Below the pieces are notes generated by a model. It saw only the letters and a program-made list of their open reading frames with translations, had not been told where the DNA came from and ran no database searches. From contig JAAYZP010000445.1 in assembly GCA_012514785.1 (NCBI GenBank), positions 1 to 5,583 on the forward strand: a stretch of 5,583 bases of DNA, written 5' to 3'. The position numbers and the translations under genes are program-made. This document shows positions 1 through 5,583 of this stretch, in pieces (the stretch's first letter is position 1; each line of letters begins with the position of its first letter). This DNA is from Propionibacterium sp. Its GTDB lineage: Bacteria; Actinomycetota; Actinomycetes; Propionibacteriales; Propionibacteriaceae.

Positions 1-1240
1 CGGCGAGGACGCCGTCGATCACCTGCCGCGCGAGCTTGTCGTTGACGACACCGTCGTCCACGAGCTTCTGCACGCCGGCCACCTGCGTCGGGGTGATCGC
101 GAGCTCATCGAGCTCGACGCCGTCCTCATTGGCGCGGCGGGAGAGCTCAGCGACCCACCATTTGCGAGCCGTCGCCGGCGTGGCGCCGGCCTCGACGGTC
201 TCCTCCACGAGGCCGAGGGCCCCGGCGGAGACGATGCCCAGGAAGTCGATGTCGCTGAAGCCCCACTCATCCTGCAGCCGGGCGCGGCGCTCAGACGGCG
301 GCTCCGGCAGCGTGGCCCGCAACTCCTCGACCCACTCGCGCGACGGCGCGATCGGCACCAGGTCCGGCTCCGCGAAGTAGCGGTAGTCGTCGGCGTCCGA
401 CTTCGGGCGCCCCGAGCTGGTGGAGCCGGTGGACTCGTGGAAGTGCCGCGTCTCCTGCACCACGCTGCCGCCGGACTCGAGGACGTCGGCCTGCCGCTCG
501 ATCTCGAAGCGCACCGCGTGCCCGATGGAGCGCAGCGAGTTGACGTTCTTGGTCTCCGTGCGGGTCCCGAGCTGCGACGCACCCTTCGGGGCGATCGAGA
601 CGTTGGCGTCGCAACGCAGGTTGCCCCGCTCCATCCGCGCGTCCGAGATGTCGAGGGCCCGCACCAGCTCTCGCAGGTGCGCGACGTAGGCGCGGGCGAC
701 GTCAGCCACCTTCTCCCCCGCCCCCACCACGGGCCGGGTCACGACCTCGATGAGCGGCACGCCGGCCCGGTTGTAGTCCATCAGCGAGTACTCGGAGCCG
801 TGGATCCGCCCGGAAGCACCGGCGTGGACCGACTTCCCGGCGTCCTCCTCCATGTGGGCGCGCTCGATCTCGACCCGGAACGTCTCGCCGTCCACGTCGA
901 CGTCCACGTAACCGTCGAACGCGATCGGCTCGTCGTACTGGCTGGTCTGGAAGTTCTTCGTCATGTCCGGGTAGAAGTAGTTCTTCCGCGACATGCGACA
1001 CCATTCCGCGATGTCACAGTTCAGTGCCAGCCCCAGCCGGATCGCGGACTCAACCGCGCGCCCGTTGATGCTCGGCAGCGCGCCGGGCAGGCCCAGGCAG
1101 ACGGGGCAGGTGTTCGTGTTCGGCTCGTCGCCGAACGAGTTCGGGCAGCCGCAGAACATCTTCGTGGCCGTGTTGAGCTCGACGTGCACCTCCAGCCCGA
1201 TGGCCGGGTCGTACGTCTCCAGGACGTCCTCGAATCGCAT
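1..1240 (-). CDS. gatB: Asp-tRNA(Asn)/Glu-tRNA(Gln) amidotransferase subunit B, 3' end outside window
   Basis: GatB is the tRNA-binding and kinase subunit of GatCAB. It phosphorylates the side chain of Glu on misacylated tRNA-Gln (or Asp on tRNA-Asn) so that ammonia from GatA can form the amide; it acts in the cytoplasm. The frame is open from ATG at 1240 to the window edge, giving 413 complete codons against about 490-500 in the family, so most of the C-terminal tRNA-binding YqeY-like tail is missing. Visible landmarks: GLEVHVEL (15-22), with E17 and H19 in the Mg/ATP site; four zinc-site cysteines C30, C32, C45, C48; YFYPDMTKNFQTSQYD (88-103); EEDAGK (131-136); YNRAGVPLIEVV (156-167); MERGNLRCDANVS (203-215); TETKNVNS (228-235); and DYRYFAEPDLVP (285-296). 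The start is set by homology just before GLEVHVEL and by its position one base after the gatA stop; GAAGGG at 1249-1254 is a plausible ribosome site. No frameshift is seen. Confidence 0.97.
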   Translation of the reverse strand, partial: MRFEDVLETYDPAIGLEVHVELNTATKMFCGCPNSFGDEPNTNTCPVCLGLPGALPSINGRAVESAIRLGLALNCDIAEWCRMSRKNYFYPDMTKNFQTSQYDEPIAFDGYVDVDVDGETFRVEIERAHMEEDAGKSVHAGASGRIHGSEYSLMDYNRAGVPLIEVVTRPVVGAGEKVADVARAYVAHLRELVRALDISDARMERGNLRCDANVSIAPKGASQLGTRTETKNVNSLRSIGHAVRFEIERQADVLESGGSVVQETRHFHESTGSTSSGRPKSDADDYRYFAEPDLVPIAPSREWVEELRATLPEPPSERRARLQDEWGFSDIDFLGIVSAGALGLVEETVEAGATPATARKWWVAELSRRANEDGVELDELAITPTQVAGVQKLVDDGVVNDKLARQVIDGVLA

Positions 1241-1241
1241 G

Positions 1242-2729
1242 TCAGGCACCCTTCGTCTCGATGTCGGCCACCAGCGCGCCGCCCCAGCCAGCCTCCAGCG
1301 TCTGCTCCAGCGCCCCACCGACCCGGTACAACAGCGCGTCCTTCAGCGGCGGCGCCATCACCTGGAGCCCGACGGGAAGGCCGGCCGACGACAACCCGAT
1401 CGGGAATGACGCCGACGCGTTGCCGGCGAGGTTCGACGGGATGGTGCACAGGTCGGCCATATACATGGCCATCGGGTCCTTCGTGCGTTCGCCCAGGCGG
1501 AAGGCGGCGGTGGGTGTCGTGGGCGAGACCAGCACGTCGCACTGCGCGAACGCGGCCTCGAAGTCCTCGATGATCAGCGTGCGCACCTTCTGCGCCTGCC
1601 CGTAGAACTGCTCCGCGTAGCCCGCGGACAGCGCGTAGGTGCCGATGATGATCCGACGCTTCGCCTCCTTGCCGAACCCCTCGGCCCTGCTGAGCGCCAT
1701 GACCTCCTCGGCGGAGCGGGTGCCGTCGTCGCCGGCGCGCAGGCCGTAGCGCATGCCGTCGAAGCGGGCGAGGTTGCTGGATACCTCGGCCGGATGGATC
1801 AGGTAGTAGGCGGGCAGCGCGTACTCGAACCGCGGGCAGCTCACGCTGACCACTTCGGCGCCGAGCGCCTCCAGCGCCTGGACCGCCTCGTCGAAGCGGG
1901 CGAGCACGTCGTCCTCGTAGCCCTCGCCCCGGAACTCCTCGACGACGCCGATCCGCATGCCCTCGAGCGACAGCGCGGCCGCCTCGTCGGCGAGGTCGGC
2001 CAGGTCGACGTCCAGGGAGGTGTCGTCGAGCGGGTCGTGTCCGCCGATCACCTGGTGCAGCAGCGCCGCGTCGAGCGCGTTGCGGGCGCAGGGACCCGGC
2101 TGGTCCAGCGACGACGCCATCGCGACGACGCCGTAGCGCGACGCACCGCCGTAGGTGGGCTTGACCCCGACGGTGCCCGTCACGGCGGCGGGCTGCCGGA
2201 TGGAGCCACCGGTATCGGAGCCGAGCGCGAGCGGCACCATGCGTGCGGCCACCGCGGCCGCGGAGCCGCCGCCCGAGCCACCGGGCACGCGCTCGGTGTC
2301 CCAGGGGTTGCGGGTGGGCCCGAACGCGGAGGTCTCGGTGGAGGAACCCATGGCGAACTCGTCCATGTTGGTCTTGCCGACGACGACCAGCCCGGCGTCG
2401 CGGAGTCGGGCGACGATGGTCGCGTCGTAGGGCGGCTGCCACCCCTCCAGCATCCTGGAGCCGCAGGTGGTGGGCATGTTCACGGTGGAGAAGTTGTCCT
2501 TGACGGCGATCGGGACGCCGGCGAGCGGGCCGAGCGGTTCGCCCGCCGCGACGCTGCTGTCCACGGCGCGCGCGGCTTCGAGCGCCGCTTCGCGGTCCAC
2601 GTGCAGGAACGCGTTCAGCACCGGGTTGAGCAGGTCGATCCGGTCCAGGAAGGCGGTGGTGACCTCGACGCTCGTGACCTCGCCGGAGGCGATGAGGCGG
2701 CCGAGTTCGGCTGCTGTCTTGTTGATCAT
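1242..2729 (-). CDS. gatA: Asp-tRNA(Asn)/Glu-tRNA(Gln) amidotransferase subunit A (amidase)
   Basis: GatA is the glutaminase subunit of GatCAB. It hydrolyses glutamine and sends ammonia to the GatB active site, where Glu-tRNA-Gln or Asp-tRNA-Asn is amidated. The 495-residue product is full length and carries the amidase-signature fold. The Ser-cisSer-Lys triad is intact: K77 in GVPIAVKDN, cis-Ser S152 in the PGGSGGGSAA glycine-serine motif, and the nucleophile S176 in GSDTGGSIRQP. The 24-residue gap between the two serines is the spacing known for this family. The N-terminus (TAAELGRLIASGEVTSVEVT) is typical of GatA. ATG at 2729 lies one base after the gatC stop, with GAGG at 2736-2739 six bases upstream, so the start is secure. 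It should be cotranscribed and translationally coupled with gatC and gatB. Other amidases share the triad, but the flanking gatC and gatB settle the identity. Confidence 0.98.
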   Translation of the reverse strand: MINKTAAELGRLIASGEVTSVEVTTAFLDRIDLLNPVLNAFLHVDREAALEAARAVDSSVAAGEPLGPLAGVPIAVKDNFSTVNMPTTCGSRMLEGWQPPYDATIVARLRDAGLVVVGKTNMDEFAMGSSTETSAFGPTRNPWDTERVPGGSGGGSAAAVAARMVPLALGSDTGGSIRQPAAVTGTVGVKPTYGGASRYGVVAMASSLDQPGPCARNALDAALLHQVIGGHDPLDDTSLDVDLADLADEAAALSLEGMRIGVVEEFRGEGYEDDVLARFDEAVQALEALGAEVVSVSCPRFEYALPAYYLIHPAEVSSNLARFDGMRYGLRAGDDGTRSAEEVMALSRAEGFGKEAKRRIIIGTYALSAGYAEQFYGQAQKVRTLIIEDFEAAFAQCDVLVSPTTPTAAFRLGERTKDPMAMYMADLCTIPSNLAGNASASFPIGLSSAGLPVGLQVMAPPLKDALLYRVGGALEQTLEAGWGGALVADIETKGA

Positions 2730-2730
2730 G

Positions 2731-3024
2731 TCAGTCCTCGCTCAGGATCGCCGGTACGCGGAAGCGCCCATCCTCGGCCGCCGGCGCGCCCTCCAGGGCC
2801 TGGGCCTGCGTCAGTCCGGGGGTGACCTCGTCGTCGCGGAACACGTTGGTGCGCGGCACGGCGTGCGTGGTCATCGCCACGTCGTTGGTGGCCACCTCTC
2901 CGACCCGCGCCATGGCTTCGAGGATCACGTCGATCTCCGGCGCCAACTCGGCACATTCCTCCTCGTCCAGGTGGATGCGGGCGAGCCCGGCGAGGCGGGC
3001 GATGTCTTCGGGCGTGACAGCCAT
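2731..3024 (-). CDS. gatC: Asp-tRNA(Asn)/Glu-tRNA(Gln) amidotransferase subunit C
   Basis: GatC is the small scaffold subunit that wraps around the GatA-GatB interface and stabilises the complex; it has no catalytic role of its own. The 97-residue product has the normal length. The N-terminal helix (ITP/VTPEDIARLAGLARIHL type, here residues 2-19) is the family hallmark, followed by an acidic helical stretch with EEEC and ELAPEIDVILEAM, and a proline-rich C-terminal part ending in a GRFRVPAIL-type tail that contacts the partners. ATG at 3024 has a strong AAGGAG (3031-3036) six bases upstream. It is the first gene of gatCAB, preceded by a 64-base gap, so any dedicated promoter for the three subunits should lie there. 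The stop is one base before gatA. Identity is secure from motifs and context. Confidence 0.96.
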   Translation of the reverse strand: MAVTPEDIARLAGLARIHLDEEECAELAPEIDVILEAMARVGEVATNDVAMTTHAVPRTNVFRDDEVTPGLTQAQALEGAPAAEDGRFRVPAILSED

Positions 3025-3030
3025 TGGACG

Positions 3031-3037
3031 CTCCTTC
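3031..3037 (-). promoter_or_regulatory. Ribosome binding site of gatC
   Basis: GAAGGAG on the minus strand, with AAGGAG ending six bases before the gatC ATG. It is one of the two strongest Shine-Dalgarno matches in the window and suits a gene that starts a translational unit and is not coupled to its upstream neighbour. Confidence 0.8.
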
Positions 3038-3046
3038 GAGGTGATT

Positions 3047-3074
3047 CGGGAGCCATCCTAGACCCATGCTCCCG
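3047..3074. repeat. Perfect 7-bp inverted repeat in the gatC leader/promoter gap
   Basis: Arms CGGGAGC (3047-3053) and GCTCCCG (3068-3074) are exact reverse complements separated by 14 bases. The element lies wholly inside the 64-base gap between the small membrane protein gene and gatC. A self-complementary GCGGGCCCGC follows at 3077-3086. Neither strand shows a T-run after the stem, so a classical intrinsic terminator is not supported. It could be an operator, a weak terminator or processing hairpin, or chance in GC-rich DNA; the function is unknown. Confidence 0.45.
3055..3060 (-). promoter_or_regulatory. Candidate -10 box of a gatCAB promoter
   Basis: The minus strand reads TAGGAT, which fits the actinobacterial TANNNT -10 pattern. 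It sits inside the loop of the inverted repeat at 3047-3074 and would give a leader of roughly 20-25 bases carrying the gatC ribosome site. No good TTGACA-like -35 box is seen 16-18 bases upstream, where the sequence is very G+C rich, so this remains a weak prediction. Confidence 0.25.
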
Positions 3075-3088
3075 GTGCGGGCCCGCCG

Positions 3089-3289
3089 CTACTGGCCGGT
3101 GAGCATCAGGTAAAACATCCGCCCGAGGAAGAACAGTCCGACGGCGAACGCCACGGAGACGATGGGCACGACGATGCGCATCATGCGCTTGAACTTGGTG
3201 CTGTGCACGTGGGCGGGGCCGGATCCGAACAGGGGACGCGCTCGCAGGGGCATGTCGCCGCTGAGGTCCAGATCCGAGAAGAGTCCCAT
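3089..3289 (-). CDS. Small single-pass membrane protein of unknown function
   Basis: I do not recognise this protein. From ATG at 3289 it has 66 residues: an N-terminal soluble part of about 35 residues (starting MGLFSDLDLSG), a basic patch KFKR (32-35), one hydrophobic helix at about 39-62 (IVVPIVSVAFAVGLFFLG core), and a very short tail ending LTGQ. The positive patch before the helix suggests the N-terminus stays in the cytoplasm with the tail outside. There is no signal-peptidase site or lipobox. A GTG six codons upstream at 3307 would give 72 residues and overlap the MetE-like gene by 8 bases; I prefer the ATG because the longer N-terminus adds no clear feature and the GTG lacks a well-spaced ribosome site. 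The gene fills the only large space between the MetE-like gene and gatC, shares their strand and has the same base usage. Tight packing and a clean helix argue that it is real; its role cannot be told from sequence. Confidence 0.7.
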   Translation of the reverse strand: MGLFSDLDLSGDMPLRARPLFGSGPAHVHSTKFKRMMRIVVPIVSVAFAVGLFFLGRMFYLMLTGQ

Positions 3290-3299
3290 GTCCCCGAGC

Positions 3300-4235
3300 C
3301 TACCCACGGTCCTGGTCGACGAGGTCCGCCGCGGTCCGCAGTTGGTCCAGCTGCCACAGCACGTCGGCGGGCTTCCAGCTCGCGAACCCGCAGGCGGGCG
3401 CGAGGCTCAACGCATCGCTGACGCCGACCTCGCGGGTGATGCGCCGGGTGTTGTCGACGATCCGGTCAGCACCCTGGCGCGGCGCCGTCGTGTCGACCAC
3501 CCCCAGCACGAGGCCGCGGCCCTCATCCAGCCAGCGGCCGATCGCGTCGATCTCCGTCAGGCGGGCGTCGACATGCGCGCTGCGGAATCCCGACGTGGCG
3601 GCGATGTCGAGCCACTCGCCGTCGGCGCAGCAGTGCAGGACGGCTTCGGTGAAGGGCTTCCAGGCCTCGGCGATCTCGGGGTCGTGCACGGCGCGGTGCT
3701 TGGAGAAGCCCGAGGCTGTGGGGATCCGGCCCTGGCGCACGGCCACGACGCCCGGCTCGTCGAGTTGCCACTGCACGGGGACGTGCGGCAGCCGACGGGC
3801 CAGCGTGGTGCCGAGCTCCTGCACGCCGGCGTGGAGCGCCTGGGCCAGCTCACGTCGTGCGCCGTGGTCGGCCAGGAGTTTGTCACCGGCGGGGCGCTCG
3901 ACGAGCGCGGAGAGCGTCCACGGGCCGGCGACCGCCACCTTCAGCACGCCGTCGAAGTCCTGGAGGAGCTCCTCGGCGTCGTCGAGGTCCCGACGCCACA
4001 GGCTCCGGGCCCGGCGGTGCTCGGCGCCGGAGTGGTCGGTCAGCCGCCAGCCGGAGGGCTGCACGTCGAAGGCCAGCCCGTCGATCAGCCCGAGCGCGCG
4101 CCCCACCATGTCGGCGCCCACGCCGCGGGCCGGCAGTTCGGGCAGGGGCAGCAACTCAGGCAGGGCTTCCGCCATCGCCTTCAACGAGCCGCGGAAGTCC
4201 TCACCCGGCAGCGAGCCAGTGGCGGTGATGCGCAT
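3300..4235 (-). CDS. Short MetE-like (cobalamin-independent methionine synthase family) protein
   Basis: This is a 311-residue, single-barrel protein of the MetE C-terminal (UROD/MetE-like) family, less than half the length of canonical MetE (about 750) and lacking its N-terminal barrel. Visible motifs: TATGSLPGEDF (4-14), PSGWRL (60-65), AVAGPWTL (101-108), QLDEP (157-161, the homocysteine-site DEP motif), IPTASGF (171-177), HCC (201-203) and APACGF (279-284). By alignment in my head, zinc ligands would be H201, C203 and C282, with D223 where MetE has Glu. The family transfers a methyl group to a thiol such as homocysteine, but the methyl donor of these short forms is not settled, so the exact reaction is an inference. 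The start ATG at 4235 shares its A with the mnmA stop (TGATG), indicating coupling; its own ribosome site is weak. Similar genes lie near mnmA and ligA in other actinobacteria, for example the Rv3015c region of M. tuberculosis. Longer upstream extensions of this frame run through mnmA and are not credible. Confidence 0.88.
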   Translation of the reverse strand: MRITATGSLPGEDFRGSLKAMAEALPELLPLPELPARGVGADMVGRALGLIDGLAFDVQPSGWRLTDHSGAEHRRARSLWRRDLDDAEELLQDFDGVLKVAVAGPWTLSALVERPAGDKLLADHGARRELAQALHAGVQELGTTLARRLPHVPVQWQLDEPGVVAVRQGRIPTASGFSKHRAVHDPEIAEAWKPFTEAVLHCCADGEWLDIAATSGFRSAHVDARLTEIDAIGRWLDEGRGLVLGVVDTTAPRQGADRIVDNTRRITREVGVSDALSLAPACGFASWKPADVLWQLDQLRTAADLVDQDRG

Positions 4236-5308
4236 CAGCGGGCCCCGGCGATGACGGCGCTGCCTACGACGCGGTCCTGGTCGTAGGCGACGACGGTCTG
4301 CCCCGGCGCGACGCCGGAGGCAGCATCGTCGAAGCGCACCAGGAGCTCGCCGCCCAGCAGCTGGAATGTGGCGGGCATCGGGGTCCCGTGGGCGCGGAAC
4401 TGCGCGAAGCCCCGCCAGGGGCCCTCCACGGGGCGGGTGGTCCAGGTGGGGCGGATCCCTGTGAGCTCGCGCACGGCGAGATCTTCGCGGTCGCCGACCA
4501 CCACGGTGTTGCTCTTCGGTTCGATCTTCAAGACGTACCGGGGGTTGCCGCCGGGCGCAGGCACCCGGAGATCCAGCCCCTTGCGCTGGCCGACGGTGAA
4601 CCCGTGGTGGCCGCGGTGCTCGCCCAACACGGCGCCGTCGGCGTCGACGACGGGCCCGGGCTGCTCCCCGAGGTGTTTGGCGAGGAAGCCCTGCGTGTCG
4701 CCGTCGGGGATGAAGCAGATGTCGTGGCTGTCCGGCTTCTTCGCGACGCCGAGCCCCAGCGCGCGCGCCTCCTCCCGCACCACGGGCTTCTCCACGTCGT
4801 TCAGCGGGAACATGCAGTGGGCGAGCTGCTCCTGGTGCAGCATGCCGAGCACGTACGACTGGTCCTTGGCCGCATCGGCCGCCCGGTGGAGCTGGACGAT
4901 GCCGTCGCCGTCGCGTTCGAGGCGTGCGTAGTGCCCTGTGGCCACTGCGTCGAAGCCGAGCTTCATGCTGCGGTCCAGCACCGCGGCGAACTTGATCTTC
5001 TCGTTGCACCGAAGGCACGGGTTCGGCGTGCGCCCGGCCTCGTACTCGGCGACGAAATCCTCCACGACGTCGCGGTGGAACGCCTCGGCGAAGTCCCAGA
5101 CGTAGAACGGGATGTCGAGCTTGTCCGCCACCCGGCGGGCGTCGTGGGAGTCCTCGAGCGAGCAGCAGCCGCGGGCGCCGGAGCGATAGCTCTCCGGGTT
5201 CTTGGACAGGGCCAGGTGGACGCCCGTGACCTCATGGCCGGCCTCCACCATCCTGGCAGCGGCAACAGCGGAGTCCACTCCCCCGCTCATGGCGACCAGC
5301 ACACGCAT
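4235..5308 (-). CDS. mnmA: tRNA-specific 2-thiouridylase MnmA
   Basis: MnmA adenylates C2 of U34 in tRNA-Lys, tRNA-Glu and tRNA-Gln and replaces the oxygen with sulfur, giving s2U34; this tunes decoding and aminoacylation in the cytoplasm. The 357-residue product matches the family length (about 360). The PP-loop SGGVDS lies at 8-13; RGCCSLEDSHDARRVA at 46-61; TPNPCLRCNEKIKF at 94-107, with C101 as the expected catalytic cysteine and C98 making a CxxC; ATGHYARL at 123-130; KDQSYVLGML at 148-157; and SHDICFI with the second catalytic cysteine C198 at 194-200. HHGFTVGQRKGL (234-245) and the C-terminal barrel follow. ATG at 5308 is chosen because the protein begins directly at the MRVLVAMSGG strand and AAGGAGG sits seven bases upstream; the in-frame ATG at 5383 would overlap the desulfurase and add an unconserved leader. 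The upstream cysteine desulfurase is the likely sulfur source. Confidence 0.97.
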   Translation of the reverse strand: MRVLVAMSGGVDSAVAAARMVEAGHEVTGVHLALSKNPESYRSGARGCCSLEDSHDARRVADKLDIPFYVWDFAEAFHRDVVEDFVAEYEAGRTPNPCLRCNEKIKFAAVLDRSMKLGFDAVATGHYARLERDGDGIVQLHRAADAAKDQSYVLGMLHQEQLAHCMFPLNDVEKPVVREEARALGLGVAKKPDSHDICFIPDGDTQGFLAKHLGEQPGPVVDADGAVLGEHRGHHGFTVGQRKGLDLRVPAPGGNPRYVLKIEPKSNTVVVGDREDLAVRELTGIRPTWTTRPVEGPWRGFAQFRAHGTPMPATFQLLGGELLVRFDDAASGVAPGQTVVAYDQDRVVGSAVIAGAR

Positions 5309-5312
5309 TCCT

Positions 5313-5349
5313 GGGCCTCCTTGATTCCAGCGGTCGAGTCTACAGGCCC
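5313..5349 (-). repeat. Inverted repeat overlapping the mnmA ribosome site
   Basis: In the transcript, GGGCCU (5349-5344) can pair with AGGCCC (5318-5313) around a 25-base loop; two further C-G pairs are possible after one mismatch (5351-5352 with 5310-5311). The downstream arm takes up the last three bases of the AAGGAGG ribosome site of mnmA. The stem starts only a few bases after the desulfurase stop codon. This could modulate or couple mnmA translation, but a 6-bp GC stem with a long loop may also be chance. Confidence 0.3.
5316..5322 (-). promoter_or_regulatory. Ribosome binding site of mnmA
   Basis: AAGGAGG on the minus strand, a full Shine-Dalgarno match, ends seven bases before ATG at 5308. 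It decides the mnmA start against the longer in-frame ATG at 5383. Confidence 0.85.
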
Positions 5350-5352
5350 GGG

Positions 5353-5583
5353 TCAGAAAGCCAGCCTCGCCGATTCGACGCATTCGTCCAGCGCTGCGAG
5401 CAGCCGGTCGACGTCCTCGTCGGTGGTGCTCCAGCCCATCGAGAAGCGCAGGCTCGCGGCCGCCTCGTCGTCGCTGCGCCCCATGGCCAGCAGCACCTCG
5501 GAGGGCTGGTGCACGCCGGCGCGGCAGGCGCTGCCCACCGAGGCGTACACGTCACGCTGGTCGAGCAGGAACAGCAGGTCGCC
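5353..5583 (-). CDS. Cysteine desulfurase, NifS/IscS family (C-terminal part only)
   Basis: This is a PLP-dependent cysteine desulfurase, which takes sulfur from L-cysteine as an enzyme-bound persulfide for thiolation and Fe-S assembly. Only the last 76 residues and the TGA are inside the window; the 5' part lies beyond 5583. The active-site loop is present as VGSACRAGVHQPSEVLLAMG, with the catalytic cysteine in GSAC, followed by LRFSMGWSTTDEDVDRLLAAL, the typical C-terminal helix region of the NifS/IscS group. The PLP-lysine and the cofactor-binding part are outside. It ends 44 bases before mnmA, with no visible terminator, so it probably supplies sulfur directly to MnmA as in the iscS-mnmA pairs of other actinobacteria. 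From this fragment I cannot tell whether it is the general IscS or a dedicated tRNA-thiolation paralogue, so no symbol is given. Confidence 0.95.
   Translation of the reverse strand, partial: GDLLFLLDQRDVYASVGSACRAGVHQPSEVLLAMGRSDDEAAASLRFSMGWSTTDEDVDRLLAALDECVESARLAF

Noticed and set aside
887..912. Short GTCGAC/GTGGAC-like tandem repeat inside gatB
   Set aside because: It simply encodes an Asp-Val alternation (VDVDVDGE) in a beta strand region of GatB, and no repeat unit extends beyond it.
437..1573. Long plus-strand open frame of 378 codons opposite gatB/gatA
   Set aside because: It is antisense to well-conserved gatB and gatA, has low-complexity Arg/Pro/Val-rich composition and no recognisable motif. 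Such frames are expected opposite GC-rich codons.
1021..2442. Minus-strand frame of 473 codons overlapping gatA in another frame
   Set aside because: Arg/Gly-rich out-of-frame reading of gatA; it would also destroy the gatA-gatB junction.
1794..2825. Plus-strand open frame of 343 codons opposite gatA and gatC
   Set aside because: A shadow of gatA, with repetitive Gly/Arg/Val/His composition and no domain signal.
3047..3086. Intrinsic terminator before gatC
   Set aside because: The stems are GC-rich, but neither strand has a T-run after them.
3290..3307. GTG start at 3307 for the small membrane protein
   Set aside because: Possible but less favoured: its AGGA lies only two bases from the GTG and the extra six residues show no feature. 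It is kept as an alternative.
3162..4286. Plus-strand open frame of 374 codons opposite the MetE-like gene
   Set aside because: Antisense shadow; the opposite strand has clear family motifs and coupled starts.
4236..5018. Upstream extension of the MetE-like frame to 572 residues
   Set aside because: The added part is an Arg-rich out-of-frame reading of mnmA. The family start (MRITATGSLPG) coincides with the TGATG coupling at 4235.
5309..5383. Longer mnmA start at ATG 5383
   Set aside because: It would overlap the desulfurase 3' end and add an unconserved leader; the AAGGAGG site at 5316-5322 points to ATG 5308.

Overview
This is a high-GC, densely packed, single-strand stretch of core chromosome from an actinobacterium. 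Codon third positions are almost all G or C, and the protein sequences look actinobacterial: MnmA has an RGCC stretch and NPCLRCN, and a short MetE-like protein sits beside gat genes. A Propionibacteriaceae-like host is a plausible guess, but the window alone does not prove the family. Every supported gene lies on the minus strand, so the window reads biologically from 5583 down to 1.

In transcription order it holds: the C-terminal end of a NifS/IscS-type cysteine desulfurase (5353-5583); mnmA, the tRNA 2-thiouridylase (4235-5308); a short methionine-synthase-like protein (3300-4235); an unrecognised small protein of about 66 residues with one membrane helix (3089-3289); and then gatC (2731-3024), gatA (1242-2729) and most of gatB (1-1240, 3' end outside the window). 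No gene-free stretch exceeds 64 bases. Junctions are tight: mnmA and the MetE-like gene share one base (TGATG), and gatC/gatA and gatA/gatB are both joined by the same TGA-C-ATG.

The genes share a tRNA theme. The cysteine desulfurase can pass sulfur to MnmA, which makes 2-thiouridine at position 34 of tRNA-Lys, tRNA-Glu and tRNA-Gln. GatCAB amidates Glu-tRNA-Gln (and often Asp-tRNA-Asn), so both halves of the window meet on tRNA-Gln. The order cysteine desulfurase, mnmA, MetE-like, (ligA), gatC, gatA, gatB is a known actinobacterial neighbourhood. Here ligA is absent from its usual place before gatC, and the small membrane protein occupies that position.

There is no mobile element, CRISPR array, RNA gene or defence-like cluster, and I see no convincing undescribed system. 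The points most worth a second look are the small membrane protein, the MetE-like protein with an apparent Asp in place of a zinc-ligand Glu, and inverted repeats in the only two sizeable gaps (before gatC and before mnmA).
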